A stretch of 64,000 bases of DNA, taken from contig NZ_BNJF01000006.1 in NCBI RefSeq assembly GCF_016587355.1, positions 62,001 to 126,000 on the forward strand, given 5' to 3'. A program made the position numbers and the translations under genes. Positions 38,170 to 48,239 of the stretch are shown one piece after another (the stretch's first letter is position 1; each line of letters begins with the position of its first letter). The notes beneath the pieces were generated by a model. That model did no database searches. It saw only the letters and a program-made list of their open reading frames with translations, and was not told the DNA's origin. Source of the stretch: Ktedonospora formicarum. GTDB lineage: Bacteria; Chloroflexota; Ktedonobacteria; Ktedonobacterales; Ktedonobacteraceae.

Positions 38170-38283
38170 GGGGTCTTGGTCATTTTCGGTGGAAAAACAC
38201 AGCAAAAGATCGCTACAGAAGCCACCCAAGCCTTTTCTTTTCAATTGTTGATGCGCTTTTCCACCGAAAATGACCAAGACCCC
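38170..38283. repeat. 27-bp inverted repeat (MITE-like or terminator)
   Basis: The arms 38170-38196 and 38257-38283 (GGGGTCTTGGTCATTTTCGG... and its complement) are perfect over 27 bp, around a 60-bp centre. A T5 run follows on the right. There is no evident target duplication. Confidence 0.7.
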
Positions 38284-38443
38284 TTTTTCAGCGCGAAAGG
38301 TGGGATTTTGGTGCGAAGGATGAGCAGCACAACCATTCGATGCTTGGGAACCAGCCCCACAAGCGGTTCATGATTCTGGAAATATGGAAATTCGCAACGA
38401 TGCAATCTCTTTTCGCTTGTTGTAACTGAAAAGAGGCGTGGTA

Positions 38444-39153
38444 TCAGTTCGTTTCATCAGAAGTCTTCTTTACCCAACGGACTCCCTTCCCAACAGCTCC
38501 TCCAAGAATGCCAAGGAGCAGACCGGTGATCAACCCAATCCAGAGATGACCGATCAAAGCGGCCAGCCAATCACTGATCATGTACGTCGTGATATCTGAG
38601 AGGCCGCTATGCCGAAATTCCGCAATAGTTTGCGGGTCACGCAGTCCTGCTTGAAAAAGAAGAGCCGAGAACAGCAGCCAGGTGAAGAAAATGATCAGTC
38701 CCCCCAGCATCCCACAAAGCACACCCGCCTGAAGACCCGGCCCGATACGCTTGGTTTGCCACCCAGCAAGCAGGCTAGGGAGCATCGGCAGTAGAAAACC
38801 GAGCCACGCCATGCTTTCATACAACACGAACGTGAGTTGCTTGGACGGAACAAGTGGAAGATTGGCCACGAGCAGTTCGATTGCCCATGCTCCTCCACAC
38901 AGGAGTCCCCAGACGAGTCCTTGGTGGAGCGCCACACGCTCGTCTGTTGTTCCTCTGCGCGTGAGAAAGAGCGCGAACCAGCCATAGATGAGCAAGGCCA
39001 GCACGGCCAGAAGCAAATAGACCACCAAGTCGCTCCCCCAGAGATTACGACTGCCGGATGGGCAAGTAATTGCATTGTGCTGCTGAGGACGAACAGCCCT
39101 AAACTGGCTAGGATACTCCAGCGAATCAGCCTTGATTGGCGTTCCGTAATCAT
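38444..39153 (-). pseudogene. Membrane protein, broken by one base
   Basis: The N-terminal frame from 39153 (MITERQSRLIRW, one helix SILASLGLFVLSSTMQLLA) and the frame ending at 38444 (four to five helices, e.g. VVYLLLAVLALLIYGWFALF) join smoothly if one G is added in the C5 run at 39035-39039 (G5 in the gene). The product would be about 236 aa with roughly six helices. Family unknown. It could be intact in reality if the missing base is a sequencing error. Confidence 0.6.
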
Positions 39154-39389
39154 CTCTCCCCCTTTTTGTAGGCCTTTGTCTTTTTAGTATAGCTGATCAT
39201 TACGGGCGTGTGCTACCCCTCTCCCCAAGATCCTTTTCTCTGACCACAGGAGCGCACGAATTTCCAAAAACGATGCAGGCTCATTCGCATCTGGAGCGAT
39301 TTGTCTAGCTACCAATAGCTGTGCTACTCATCCATCGCCAGATCGTTCTACATCAATAAAAAGGCTTTTGTGGAAAGGTCCTGAAGAAG

Positions 39390-39720
39390 ATGGAAGTCAA
39401 GCAAGTCGTCGCTCTCCCAAAGCAGTTCGCGGTCATGGATATCGAAATGAGTGAGAAAGTGATCACTATTTCTGCTGTTTCAACACAGGTTTGCCCATGC
39501 TGTCCGCTCTGCAGCAAACCATCCACACGGATACATAGCTACTACCTGCGCCGGGTCACCAACTTACCCCTCAACGAGGCCGTTTAGGCTCAAGAAGAGC
39601 CAACTCAGCTTTGCAAACTCATCCATTACCAAAATCGTGCCAGACCTACGAAGTGAGCAGATCTGGCCCTCGATCTTGAACGCTGGATACCCGGTTTTCA
39701 GGAAAAACTGCTCCTCATCT
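39390..39720 (+). pseudogene. ISL3-family transposase N-terminal remnant
   Basis: The frame shows the N-terminal zinc-binding region (CPCCPLCSKPSTRIHSYYLR) typical of ISL3 transposases, then a stop at 39587 and further pieces of the same reading with stops. The catalytic core is absent. Confidence 0.6.
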
Positions 39721-39967
39721 AGCTTCTTTCGCCGAAATCTTGTACATTGTAGGGAGAAATGGAAAGGCTTGCGTTCGTTCGCTGAAAGCGAGTCGTCTAA
39801 TCAGAGTGAGTAAGGTGTCCATCTCAAACGGCCTCTCAAGCAAGGTGAGATCAGACGAGCTTGGACACGTTGGCCCATGGCACCAGCCAATATGATGGTT
39901 GACACCTGCTTCCACATATCCATTACGCGAAAATTGGAACCCGGGACAATTTTTCCGTGAATGGATA

Positions 39968-40882
39968 TTAGATGAGCGGAAAGTTGCGCAACACCTGCTG
40001 GAGTCGGATGACTTGGCGCGGAATAAATTCGGCAATCGTCAAGCCGACGACATCGGCGACAGCACGCACGTCAGCAACCACCCGTCGCACATTGTCGCTC
40101 GTCAGGCCGCTAGGCTCCGCACCAAGACCGAAGACAATCTCGTTGCTATCGACCACATCGACATCAAAATGAATGGCAACCCGTGAGCATCCTGACGCCT
40201 TGAGCCAATTGAGCAGAGGCTGACTGGAGCGGCGAAGCTCGTCAGGATGAAATGAGCTGATCCCCCAATGGGCGATATTTGGGAAATCATCTTCGGTCCA
40301 GGAATGCAGGCCAACCAGAGCCACCCGACCTGGATCAATGGTGGCAGGCAGAAGGCGAAGCACCTCCGGGTCTCCATAACCGATAAGAACGGAGACCGCC
40401 ATCGCATGGTATCCAGAGTAGTGACTGGCGGGCGTGCCAACGTCGGGATGCGAGTCAATCCAGAGCACTGCAAGATCATTCCCATAGCGCTCTGCCAAAA
40501 AGGAGAAAGGTGCCACGCTCACCGAGCACTCTCCGCCAAGCGTGAGGATGCGCCCAGGGTTGTAGCGACCTATCACCTCCAAGGCTGCGGCCAGTTGTGC
40601 AACCACAGCCGCCTTCGCTTCGATCCCGTCCTGCTTGCCCAGACCAAGATTGCCAGACTCAACCGGAACGAGAGCGGTTGGTCCGTTGTGTGCTGGCAGC
40701 ACTGCGTTCAGCACGGTAGCACCTACTGCATAGCCTCTGCGAGCTTCCTCGAAAGGAACCTCCTGGAATAAAGAGCGAATAGATTCCACGCCCGCACCTT
40801 GCCACTGTGGCCAAACCAGACGTAGCGTTGGCGGATTCTCATTGACGGTGGTCGAGGAATTTGTTGTGTTCGTCATGCTCAT
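39968..40882 (-). CDS. Arginase/agmatinase/formiminoglutamase-family hydrolase
   Basis: Ureohydrolases use a two-manganese centre. The 304-aa protein has the fold's metal motifs in variant form: GGECS (usually GGxHS), WIDSHPDV (usually DAHxD) and HFDVDVVDS (usually DxDxxDP), so the His of the first motif is replaced by Glu. It is thus a divergent member; substrate and activity are uncertain. I chose the ATG at 40882 since GAAGGA lies 6 nt upstream. It is divergent from the ArsR regulator, with 20 bp between start codons. Confidence 0.82.
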   Translation of the reverse strand: MSMTNTTNSSTTVNENPPTLRLVWPQWQGAGVESIRSLFQEVPFEEARRGYAVGATVLNAVLPAHNGPTALVPVESGNLGLGKQDGIEAKAAVVAQLAAALEVIGRYNPGRILTLGGECSVSVAPFSFLAERYGNDLAVLWIDSHPDVGTPASHYSGYHAMAVSVLIGYGDPEVLRLLPATIDPGRVALVGLHSWTEDDFPNIAHWGISSFHPDELRRSSQPLLNWLKASGCSRVAIHFDVDVVDSNEIVFGLGAEPSGLTSDNVRRVVADVRAVADVVGLTIAEFIPRQVIRLQQVLRNFPLI

Positions 40883-40902
40883 TTCCTTCGTACATTTTAC
40901 CA

Positions 40903-41265
40903 ATGAATCGTTATGAACATCTACCCGTTCTTCCCACACCAATCACCACTCCCACGTCTGGAGAACAGGACCATGCCGGCAGGATGAAGAACGAGGAAAT
41001 GGATCGCGTCGCCAGGCAATTGAAAGCTCTGGTAGATCCGTTTCGACTCCATCTGTTACAGATCCTGGCTCAGGCGAATGAGACCCTTTGTGTCTCAGAG
41101 ATTGTACAACGCTGCACACTCGCACAACCAGCGATCAGTTGTCACCTATGTATCCTGCGTGACATGGGTCTTGTTGGGGTGACCAAACAAGGAGCCTATG
41201 CCTATTATTCTGTCAAAGCAGAAACCCTGGCCGAGGTGGGTCCATGGCAAACGCGCCATCGTTGA
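40903..41265 (+). CDS. ArsR-family transcriptional regulator
   Basis: The 120-aa protein has the ArsR winged-helix pattern: QLKALVDPFRLHLLQILAQA, CVSEIVQRCTLAQPAISCHL, and a wing ending GAYAYYSV. No metal-site cysteine pair of the ArsR alpha-3 type is clear. A start at 40984 is possible. It faces away from the arginase-like gene and converges on an AHSA1 fragment; such ArsR-AHSA1 pairs are common, so its old partner was probably that gene. Confidence 0.82.
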   Translation: MNRYEHLPVLPTPITTPTSGEQDHAGRMKNEEMDRVARQLKALVDPFRLHLLQILAQANETLCVSEIVQRCTLAQPAISCHLCILRDMGLVGVTKQGAYAYYSVKAETLAEVGPWQTRHR

Positions 41266-41280
41266 ACCCAACAGCCTGCT

Positions 41281-41493
41281 TCAGGTATAGTGTCCCCGCA
41301 GATGCCAATTCATGGTTGGCCATCTCAAGTGATAGCGCCCGCCATGACGTGGTTCAATCTCGGCCTCTTGTGGCCACCATTTTTGCAGGAGAGCTGGCTG
41401 TGTCCAGTAATGGAACACGTTCTCGGGGTTGGTATCAGGCATGTGTGTTTCGATGATCAGGGGAGTAAGATCCGAGGGTAGTTGTTGTGTCAT
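41281..41493 (-). pseudogene. AHSA1/SRPBCC-domain protein, C-terminally truncated
   Basis: The N-terminal 70 residues (PENVFHYWTQPALLQKWWP, then RHGGRYHLRW) match the start of AHSA1-type START-fold proteins of about 150 aa. The frame stops at 41281, so only half remains. It converges with the ArsR gene. Confidence 0.65.
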
Positions 41494-41621
41494 TCGCTTG
41501 GCTCCTCACATCTGAAAGCATTTCTCATCTCTGTTGTCTAGCTGAGTATAGCAGAAAAAAATAAGGTTCTCATTGCCTGTTTGGGAATGCTGCGAAGGAC
41601 ACAATCTGATACACTGTGAGG

Positions 41622-41850
41622 ATGAATATTACCTATCCAAGCGACCTTTCTGATGCTGCGTGGGAGCATCTGCAATAGTATCTTCCTGCCGAACCTTCAT
41701 GCGGCAGACCACGAACGCATTCACTACGAACAATCTGCAATGTAATCTTTTATGTTCTGCGAACCGGTTGCCCCTGGCGCTATCTTCCCTCGAACTTTCC
41801 GCCCTGGCAGACCGTTTTTTACCACTTTCGGCGTTGGCGTCTGAAGGGCA
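41622..41850 (+). pseudogene. IS5-family transposase N-terminal remnant
   Basis: From ATG 41622 the frame reads NITYPSDLSDAAWEHLQ, an in-frame TAG, then RTHSLRTICNVIFYVLRTGC and PWRYLPSNFPPWQTVFYHFR. This is the N-terminal DUF4096-type domain of IS5/IS1031 transposases. It breaks off where the TnpB element begins. Confidence 0.7.
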
Positions 41851-42860
41851 TAATTTGTTTTCAAGAATAGGGACAAAAAGGGGCAAACATGGACAGATCC
41901 TCCCTTGAAACAGCAGCGACTTTGTGGTATATTTGTTCTACATTCATCGCAGAGGAAGAAGAGCAGAAGATGGTACGTGGCTACCGAGGAGAACTTGATC
42001 TCAATAACGCGCAACAGACACTCTGTCGCAAACATGCCGGGGCCGCTCGCTGGGCTTTCAATTATGGCCTTCGCCGCAAACAGGAAGCCTACAAAGCTGG
42101 GCAGAAAACGCCCACCGCCATCGATCTGCATCGCGAGATCAACGCCCTCAAGCCCTCTGAGCCCTGAATGTATTTGGTGAGCAAGTGCACCTTCCAAGAA
42201 GGATTGCGCGACCTGGATGCCGCCTTCAAGCACTTCTTTGCACCAAGCGACTGCTCAGATCGTGGCGAGAACCCGCGCCCGATCAAGAGCGACCGCGTGT
42301 GATTGTGCTCGAGGATTTGAACATTACAGGCATGCTCAAGAATCGCCGGTTGGCCCGAGCGATTGCGGATGTGGGCATGTACGAGTTCAAGCGGCAAATC
42401 CTCTACAAAGCTGAACAGGCAGGGGTGCAGGTGCTGCTGGCCTCGCGCTGGGAACCCTCCTCAAAAACCTGTTCGGATTGTGGCTGGGTCAATGAGGCGC
42501 TCACCCTTTCAGATCGGGTCTTTGTCTGTCTGGATTGTGGAAACGTGCAGGATCGAGATGCCAATGCCGCCAACAATCTCGCAGCATTGGCACAATGAAA
42601 AGAGCGTACCGCAAGTTCTGCGGGAAGTGACGCCTGTGGAGCAGGGGTAAGACGAGCGAAAGGCTTGCTCTCTGCGTTGAAGCAGGAACCGAATGCTGGG
42701 TATGGCCTGTCCATATTTGGGTCAATTTCGGAGAACGGTGCGCAGTCGAATTGGGCAAGAAAAGCCTGGGAGCTTGCATGTGATTCAACTTCTGTTCGCT
42801 TTCCTGACTGAGCCTGGACAACAAGCCATCTGAAACTGACCGGGCAAGGTGCAGGAATTT
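41849..42860 (+). mobile_element. IS605-type element with deleted tnpB (copy 1)
   Basis: Its left end (GCATAATTTGTTTTCAAGAA...) and the following 300 bp are nearly identical to those at 62917 onward. It sits inside the IS5 remnant. The right end was not defined; the 42599-42860 tail would hold the omega-RNA region. Confidence 0.6.
41970..42598 (+). pseudogene. tnpB: RNA-guided nuclease TnpB, internally deleted
   Basis: TnpB is the omega-RNA-guided RuvC-like nuclease of IS200/IS605 elements. The N-terminus (RGYRGELDLNNAQQTLCRKH) is followed by a premature TGA at 42165-42167, where copy 2 has TGG. About 500 bp including the RuvC-I Asp are missing after AAFKHFF. The C-terminal part remains: VIVLEDLNITGML (RuvC-II Glu), the zinc ribbon CSDCG...CLDCG and QDRDANAANN (RuvC-III Asp). 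It cannot encode an active nuclease. Confidence 0.85.
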
Positions 42861-42868
42861 TTGTCCCA

Positions 42869-45658
42869 CTACATACTATACAGGCGTTCACGAGTGTTGA
42901 TTGTCAGGGGGTGATCTGGTCCAAGGATGTGTTCACGAATCGTCAGTGCGCGTTGATAGAGCGCTTCAGCTTCTGCCGTCTTGCCCTGAGCTTGTTGAAG
43001 AATCGCAAAATCGTGCAATACGCTCGCCGTCTTTGCATGTTCTGGTCCCCACTGTTGCTGGATATGAAGCACACGCTGGTAAAGAGCTTCCGCCTGCTCA
43101 TATTTTCCCTGTTCCCGATAAAGATTTGCCAGTCCAGCGAGGGGATAGGCGATCTGGGAATGTTCAGGTCCTCGCTGGTGCTCGCGGATGTGCAACGCCC
43201 TCTGGTAAAGAGCTTCCGCCTGCTCATATTTTCCCTGTTCCCGATAAAGATTTGCCAGTCCAGTCAATGGAGAAGCTACCTGAGAATGCCCAGATCCCAA
43301 CTGCTGTTCCCAAATGTGAAGTGCCCGCTGATAGAGTGGTTCCGCCTCCTCATATTTCCCCTGTTCAGAGTAGAGGATTGCCAGCTCGTTCAATGGATAG
43401 GCAACCAGGACATGCTCAGGTCCCAGTTGGTGCTCACGGATGTGCAACGCCCGCTGATAGAGCAGTTCCGCTTGTCCATATTTTCCCTGTTCCCGGTAGA
43501 GATTCGCCATTCCATAGAGCGAATAGGCGACCAGGAGATGCTCAGGTCCCAGTTGGCGCTCACGGATGTGCAACGCCCGCTGATAGAGCAGTTCCGCTTG
43601 TCCATATTTTCCCTGTTCAATGTAAAGATAGGCCAGATTGTTCAACAGGGTAGCTACCTCAGGATGTTCGGCTGTCTTCTGCAGATTGTGGATAGGGAGT
43701 ATCCGCCTGGGTGATGGCTGCACCACAGTCCCATTTCGTCTTGCCCGAGAGATATGCGCTGGATCAATCATTGGAGAAGATACCTGTTGCTCAAGGATGT
43801 GCAGCGCCTGCAGGTAGAGTGGTTCTGCCTGCTCATATTTTCCTTGTTCCCGGTAGAGATTCGCCAACCCATTGAGTGAAATGGCAATGTTGGGATGAGA
43901 GAGTCCCTGCAATTGCTCCCACATATGAAGTGTGCACTGGTAAAGATGTTCTGCTTGCTCATACTTTCCCTGCTGATAATAGAGCGCTGCCAGATGGCTA
44001 AGTTCGGCAGCAACTTGAAGATGTGTAGATCCCCACAGTTGTTTGTAGATATGCAATGCTCGTTGATAGAGAAGTTCTGCAAGGGAATAGGACCCGCATT
44101 CTCGCAGGTAGGTCCCCGTTCGATCCAACAGATCAGCTGCTTCGGGAAACAGCAACTGATGCTCCTCAATGAAAGTCTCGCATGCTTGCACTTGCGCCAG
44201 ATAGCGCTGACACTGGGGCCAGGAGGCTATCGGGTCGGTTGGATCATGAGGAAAGAGAGCAGAGAGTGCATGTACCAGGCGTTCTGCCCATCGGTGTTGC
44301 TCTTCTCGTCCCATCGTCTCCATCTGCACCACTTGTATCAGACGATGAAGGCTCAGCATCTTGTCCTGGGTCAGACGCTTCACCAGGGAAAAAGCGAGCA
44401 AGGTACTCAGCATCTGGTCGAAGCTGAAACGATCAGCCACTGCTTGTTGCAGTAGAGAAGGCCAATAGGATGCACCATCGATAAGCAATTCTTCGGGAAT
44501 GTGGTCTGGCGGGAGAAAAGCACAGAGACGTAATAATTCGACTGCTGCCGGGTTCGTCTGCGCAATGCGTTGAAACGAGAGAGACCAGGTAGTTGCTACC
44601 GACTCGGGATAGCCTGTCGCTTGCTTACCACGTTGAGCAAGCAAGGCATGACGATGCTGCCGATAGAGTTGGAGATAGTCATGGACACTACATCCAGTCT
44701 CCTCGATGTATGCTCCAGCTTGATCAAGAGCGAGAGGAAGAGAGCCAAGTTCTATCACCAGATTACCGGCTTCGTTGATCTCCGAATCCGTGGCATAGGT
44801 GAAGCGTTGTGCGCGCCGGAGCAGGAGTTGTATTCCCTCCATCATACCCATGGTATCCACTTCGATAGAGGAGCTACTCAAAGAGCCGACTGCATGCACC
44901 CGCGTGGTAAGTAGAATATCGCCGTTGCCCCACTGAGGAAGATACGGCTGAAGAAAGGAAAGGTCATCAGCGTTGTCCAAGATGAGCAACCAGGGTTGCG
45001 GACACCGCTCCAGCCAGCGCAGAACCTGTGCCACCAGGGTACACTGATCCGTCTCGCCCGAGGAACGCAAAGCAGGCAACAGATCAACGACCTTGATAAA
45101 GCTGGCCAGTAGAGCCTCTTCACTGGCCGCGTTCATCCAGAGTGTATGGGTATAACGTCCCTGTGCCCGACTACGGTAGGCATATTCAGCCGCGATCTGG
45201 GTTTTGCCAACCCCACCCAATCCCCGGAGAGCCTGCGCCTGTGTTAAGACCGCCTGGCAGAGACCGGATGGCTGCCTCGATATGTGAGGTGAGAACACCT
45301 GCATGATCTGGTCGAGGAGTTCATCACGTCCTGTAAAATGGGGATTGCGCGCATACGGTACCGTCCACAGCGCGTCTATCTCGGTGGGTAGAACATCTGA
45401 TAGCCTTCGTTTTGAGGCTAGACTCTCCGATGGCGGGAGGTTTTCTGCCAGCGGTGGGCTCTCCTCCACGAGTCCTAATTCCTGTGCACTCAACCCAAAG
45501 AGTGCACACAACTTGACACGGTAATAGGCACTCGGCTGCTGACTGCCTTGTTCCCACCGATGTACGGTGATGCGTGATGTCCCCAGTTGATCAGCGAGAT
45601 CCTGTTGACGCCAGTTGCGCTGTATACGATGTCGGCGCAAAGAATCATTTCTCCTCAA
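42869..45658 (-). CDS. HTH-NB-ARC-TPR protein (NLR-like STAND ATPase)
   Basis: The 929-aa protein has an XRE-type helix-turn-helix (about residues 15-38, QQDLADQLGTSRITVHRWEQ). An NB-ARC-like ATPase follows, with Walker A GLGGVGKT (146-153) and Walker B LLILDNADD (224-232). A long array of 42-residue kinesin-light-chain-type TPRs runs from about 520 to the end (units ending ...ALHIREHQLGPEH). STAND proteins of this layout act as signal-gated switches, either as regulators or in phage defence; which applies here is unknown. The repeats are very alike at DNA level (43060-43660), so recent expansion is likely. Confidence 0.88.
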   Translation of the reverse strand: MRRNDSLRRHRIQRNWRQQDLADQLGTSRITVHRWEQGSQQPSAYYRVKLCALFGLSAQELGLVEESPPLAENLPPSESLASKRRLSDVLPTEIDALWTVPYARNPHFTGRDELLDQIMQVFSPHISRQPSGLCQAVLTQAQALRGLGGVGKTQIAAEYAYRSRAQGRYTHTLWMNAASEEALLASFIKVVDLLPALRSSGETDQCTLVAQVLRWLERCPQPWLLILDNADDLSFLQPYLPQWGNGDILLTTRVHAVGSLSSSSIEVDTMGMMEGIQLLLRRAQRFTYATDSEINEAGNLVIELGSLPLALDQAGAYIEETGCSVHDYLQLYRQHRHALLAQRGKQATGYPESVATTWSLSFQRIAQTNPAAVELLRLCAFLPPDHIPEELLIDGASYWPSLLQQAVADRFSFDQMLSTLLAFSLVKRLTQDKMLSLHRLIQVVQMETMGREEQHRWAERLVHALSALFPHDPTDPIASWPQCQRYLAQVQACETFIEEHQLLFPEAADLLDRTGTYLRECGSYSLAELLYQRALHIYKQLWGSTHLQVAAELSHLAALYYQQGKYEQAEHLYQCTLHMWEQLQGLSHPNIAISLNGLANLYREQGKYEQAEPLYLQALHILEQQVSSPMIDPAHISRARRNGTVVQPSPRRILPIHNLQKTAEHPEVATLLNNLAYLYIEQGKYGQAELLYQRALHIRERQLGPEHLLVAYSLYGMANLYREQGKYGQAELLYQRALHIREHQLGPEHVLVAYPLNELAILYSEQGKYEEAEPLYQRALHIWEQQLGSGHSQVASPLTGLANLYREQGKYEQAEALYQRALHIREHQRGPEHSQIAYPLAGLANLYREQGKYEQAEALYQRVLHIQQQWGPEHAKTASVLHDFAILQQAQGKTAEAEALYQRALTIREHILGPDHPLTINTRERLYSM

Positions 45659-45934
45659 GAGGTTTTCTCCTGGCCTTCCTTTCGATTCATTCCTGGCAAC
45701 TCAACCAATACACGAACAGAGGTATTTCTTTCAACATTATAGTTTTCCTGGGCAAGTAGCCATTTCGCCTCCGCAAAACGATACTCGAACGATACATAAC
45801 GCTCTCTGAAAAAGGGGTTGAGGAAGATATAATTTTCCTAGAACTTCTCGCTGATTGAGGGCAAAAACGTTGCCTTATCTCAGACCATCAGAAGTGAAGA
45901 CTTTTGCAGAGATACTTATCACAAGAGGAAACAC

Positions 45935-46683
45935 ATGACAAAACTTGAAGGGAAAATTGCCGTCATCACGGGAGCAACCAGCGGTATTGGCCTTGCCACA
46001 GCTCAACTCTTCGCCTCAGAGGGGCCTATGTCTATATTACGGGTCGCCGACAAAGCGAACTGGATGCAGCCATCAAAAGAATCGGGAAGAACGTCACGGG
46101 CGTACAAAGCGATGTCTCCAATCTAGCGGACCTTGATCGGCTTTACTCCCTTGTCAAAGAGCAACATGGCCATCTCGATGTCCTCTTTGCCAACGCTGGA
46201 GGTGGATCCTTCTCTCCCTTGGGAGAAATTACAGAAGAACACTTCGATCAGACATTCAACACAAACGTCAAAGGGTTGCTCTTTACCGTACAAAAAGCTC
46301 TTCCACTCTTAAAGGATGACAGTTCGATTATTCTGAGTGCATCCACAACTTCCATCAAGGGAGGGGAAGCATTCAGCGTATACAGTGCAACCAAGGCCGC
46401 GGTGCGGTCATTCGCACGCTCCTGGACTCTGGATCTGAAATCCCGACATATTCGCGTCAATGCTGTGAGTGCAGGCCCGATCAACACACCAGGACTGAGT
46501 GGTCTAGGACAAAATGAGGAGCATACGCGACAATTGCTGACATATCTGGCAAGTACTGTTCCGTTAGGGCGGCTGGGCGACCCTGAAGAAATCGCAAAAG
46601 CGGTCTTGTTCCTCGCTTCCGATGACAGCAGTTTTGTGAATGGGACCGAACTGTTCGTTGATGGTGGCCAGGCTCAGATCTAA
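45935..46683 (+). pseudogene. Short-chain dehydrogenase/reductase, broken by one base
   Basis: The N-terminal frame has the cofactor motif TGATSGIG (residues 13-20). The second frame has NAGGG, the catalytic Ser region ILSAST, YSATK (catalytic Tyr/Lys) and the C-terminal VNGTELFVDGG. One G added at the G4 run 46021-46024 restores SEGAYVYITGR and a full-length SDR of about 249 aa. All catalytic residues are kept, so a sequencing error is as likely as inactivation. It converges with the MmyB-like regulator gene. Confidence 0.8.
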
Positions 46684-46731
46684 GAGCCTGTAAAAAAATA
46701 GAACGTTGCCAAGCCATTGTATTGAGGCCAG

Positions 46732-47607
46732 TCAGATGCTCTCAGCAGAGAGTGGCTCATCTTTGAGCAAGCGATGAAGTTGCTGCGCCGTTTCTGAGTC
46801 TGCTGCAAGGTACATGTGGCAGCGAATATCAGGGTGCTCGATCACTTGAAATTTAACGTAATCGAGGGTCATCTTGCCCACAAGGGGGTGCTGGAGTTGT
46901 TTTCTGGTGGCACAGGTTGAGCGGACGTTGTGTTCTGCCCAGAGATCGCGAAATGTTGGGCTCGCCTGTTGAAGACGTTCAATGAAAGCCTGGACGGACG
47001 GATCGGCCTGATGGCCCGTGATACGGCTGCGGAAGGTTTCCAGAACCTCTTTTGCATACTGGTCTCGCTCAATGAACAGCCTTATCTTTTTACTCCAGCG
47101 CGTTTTGCTAAAAAGCAACCAGAGAACATTGCGCTCGCTTGCTGGAATCCGCTCAAAATCGCCGAAGACCAGCGTCGCTGCTCGATTCCAGCCTAGAATG
47201 TCGTAGGTGCGCCCGGTGAGGAGCGCAGGCATCGTTCCAAGTTCATCGAGCACCCGCTGATAGGTACGCCGTAACGACTCCTCTAGTGGAGAACTCTTTG
47301 TGGCGAGCGGCTGATTGGCGAGGGTGAAGAGATGGATTCGTTCGTCTTCCGTTAACTGTAATACATTCGCCAGACTGGAGAGAATGTTACCTGACGCCTG
47401 AATATCTCGCCCTTGCTCCAAGTAGGTATACCAGGTGGTGCTGACACCTGCTGCGATAGCGACCTCTTCACGCCTCAGCCCAGGCGTACGTCTGCGTGGG
47501 GCTACCGGCATGCCTATCTGTGTGGAGGAAAGGCGAGCCCGCCGCGTGCGCAGAAATGCTCCCAGTTCTGCTCTGCGCTGTTTGTCGTTGCTCTGTTGCA
47601 TTGGCCT
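46732..47607 (-). CDS. XRE-family regulator with MmyB-like ligand domain
   Basis: An N-terminal HTH (LRREEVAIAAGVSTTWYTYL) with the conserved RRTPGLRREEVA start is followed by a PAS-like MmyB domain (YDILGWNRAA...). Such regulators often control short-chain dehydrogenases, and an SDR gene lies next to it, convergently. The longest frame opens at 47625; I prefer the ATG at 47607 (MQQSNDKQRRAELG), about 291 aa. Confidence 0.88.
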   Translation of the reverse strand, partial: RPMQQSNDKQRRAELGAFLRTRRARLSSTQIGMPVAPRRRTPGLRREEVAIAAGVSTTWYTYLEQGRDIQASGNILSSLANVLQLTEDERIHLFTLANQPLATKSSPLEESLRRTYQRVLDELGTMPALLTGRTYDILGWNRAATLVFGDFERIPASERNVLWLLFSKTRWSKKIRLFIERDQYAKEVLETFRSRITGHQADPSVQAFIERLQQASPTFRDLWAEHNVRSTCATRKQLQHPLVGKMTLDYVKFQVIEHPDIRCHMYLAADSETAQQLHRLLKDEPLSAESI

Positions 47608-47753
47608 CTTTTTCTCTGCCCTCAAGTCTGAATACTGGTACTCATCATGCTACCATAAACTCTGTCTGGTTTTCAAATCGTTCCGCTGATATGCTCACCA
47701 TAACACAGGTAGTGAGCCTGTGGGAAAAGCTGAAAAGAGGAAAGGATTTTCTG

Positions 47754-48215
47754 ATGACGACGATTGGACGGCGTTTGGCCGAGCTTGGATATACGCTACC
47801 CGCAGTTTTCCCGCGTATGGGGAGTTATGAGCTGTTTGTGCGTGTCGGCAATCTCCTCTATCTGTCTGGCGCTGCACCGAAAGCGCCCAATGGTGAGTGG
47901 ATGATCGGAAAAGTTGGAAGGGAGTTCAGCGCAGAAGAGGCCTATGAGCATGCTCGCTACGTCGGATTGCAGCATCTGGCAGTGCTGAAGGAGGCGGTAG
48001 GAGAGCTTGATCGGGTCAAGCGAGTGATCAAAGTGCTGGGTATGGTGAATGCGGTTCCTGAGTTTACGCAGTATACTCAGGTCATCAATGGCTATTCGGA
48101 CTTGCTCATTCAGGTATTCGGAGAGGCCGGGAAGCACGCGCGCTCTGCGGTGGGCATGGCAGGACTTCCAGGCAATGTTTCTGTCGAGGTCGAGGTCATT
48201 GTTGAAGTCATCTAA
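47754..48215 (+). CDS. RidA/YjgF-family protein
   Basis: RidA proteins hydrolyse reactive enamines/imines, and some act in uracil or aromatic breakdown. The 153-aa protein has the family outline: MGSYELFVRVGNLLYLSGAA, then the long helix region and VSVEVEVIVEVI at the C-terminus. It resembles the longer YER057c-like branch. The ATG at 47754 has GAAAGGA upstream; the longer frame from 47496 overlaps the divergent regulator and is not credible. It is first of a two-gene operon, 24 bp before the luciferase-like gene. Confidence 0.85.
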   Translation: MTTIGRRLAELGYTLPAVFPRMGSYELFVRVGNLLYLSGAAPKAPNGEWMIGKVGREFSAEEAYEHARYVGLQHLAVLKEAVGELDRVKRVIKVLGMVNAVPEFTQYTQVINGYSDLLIQVFGEAGKHARSAVGMAGLPGNVSVEVEVIVEVI

Positions 48216-48239
48216 ACAGAGGAAGGAAAGGAAACGGAG

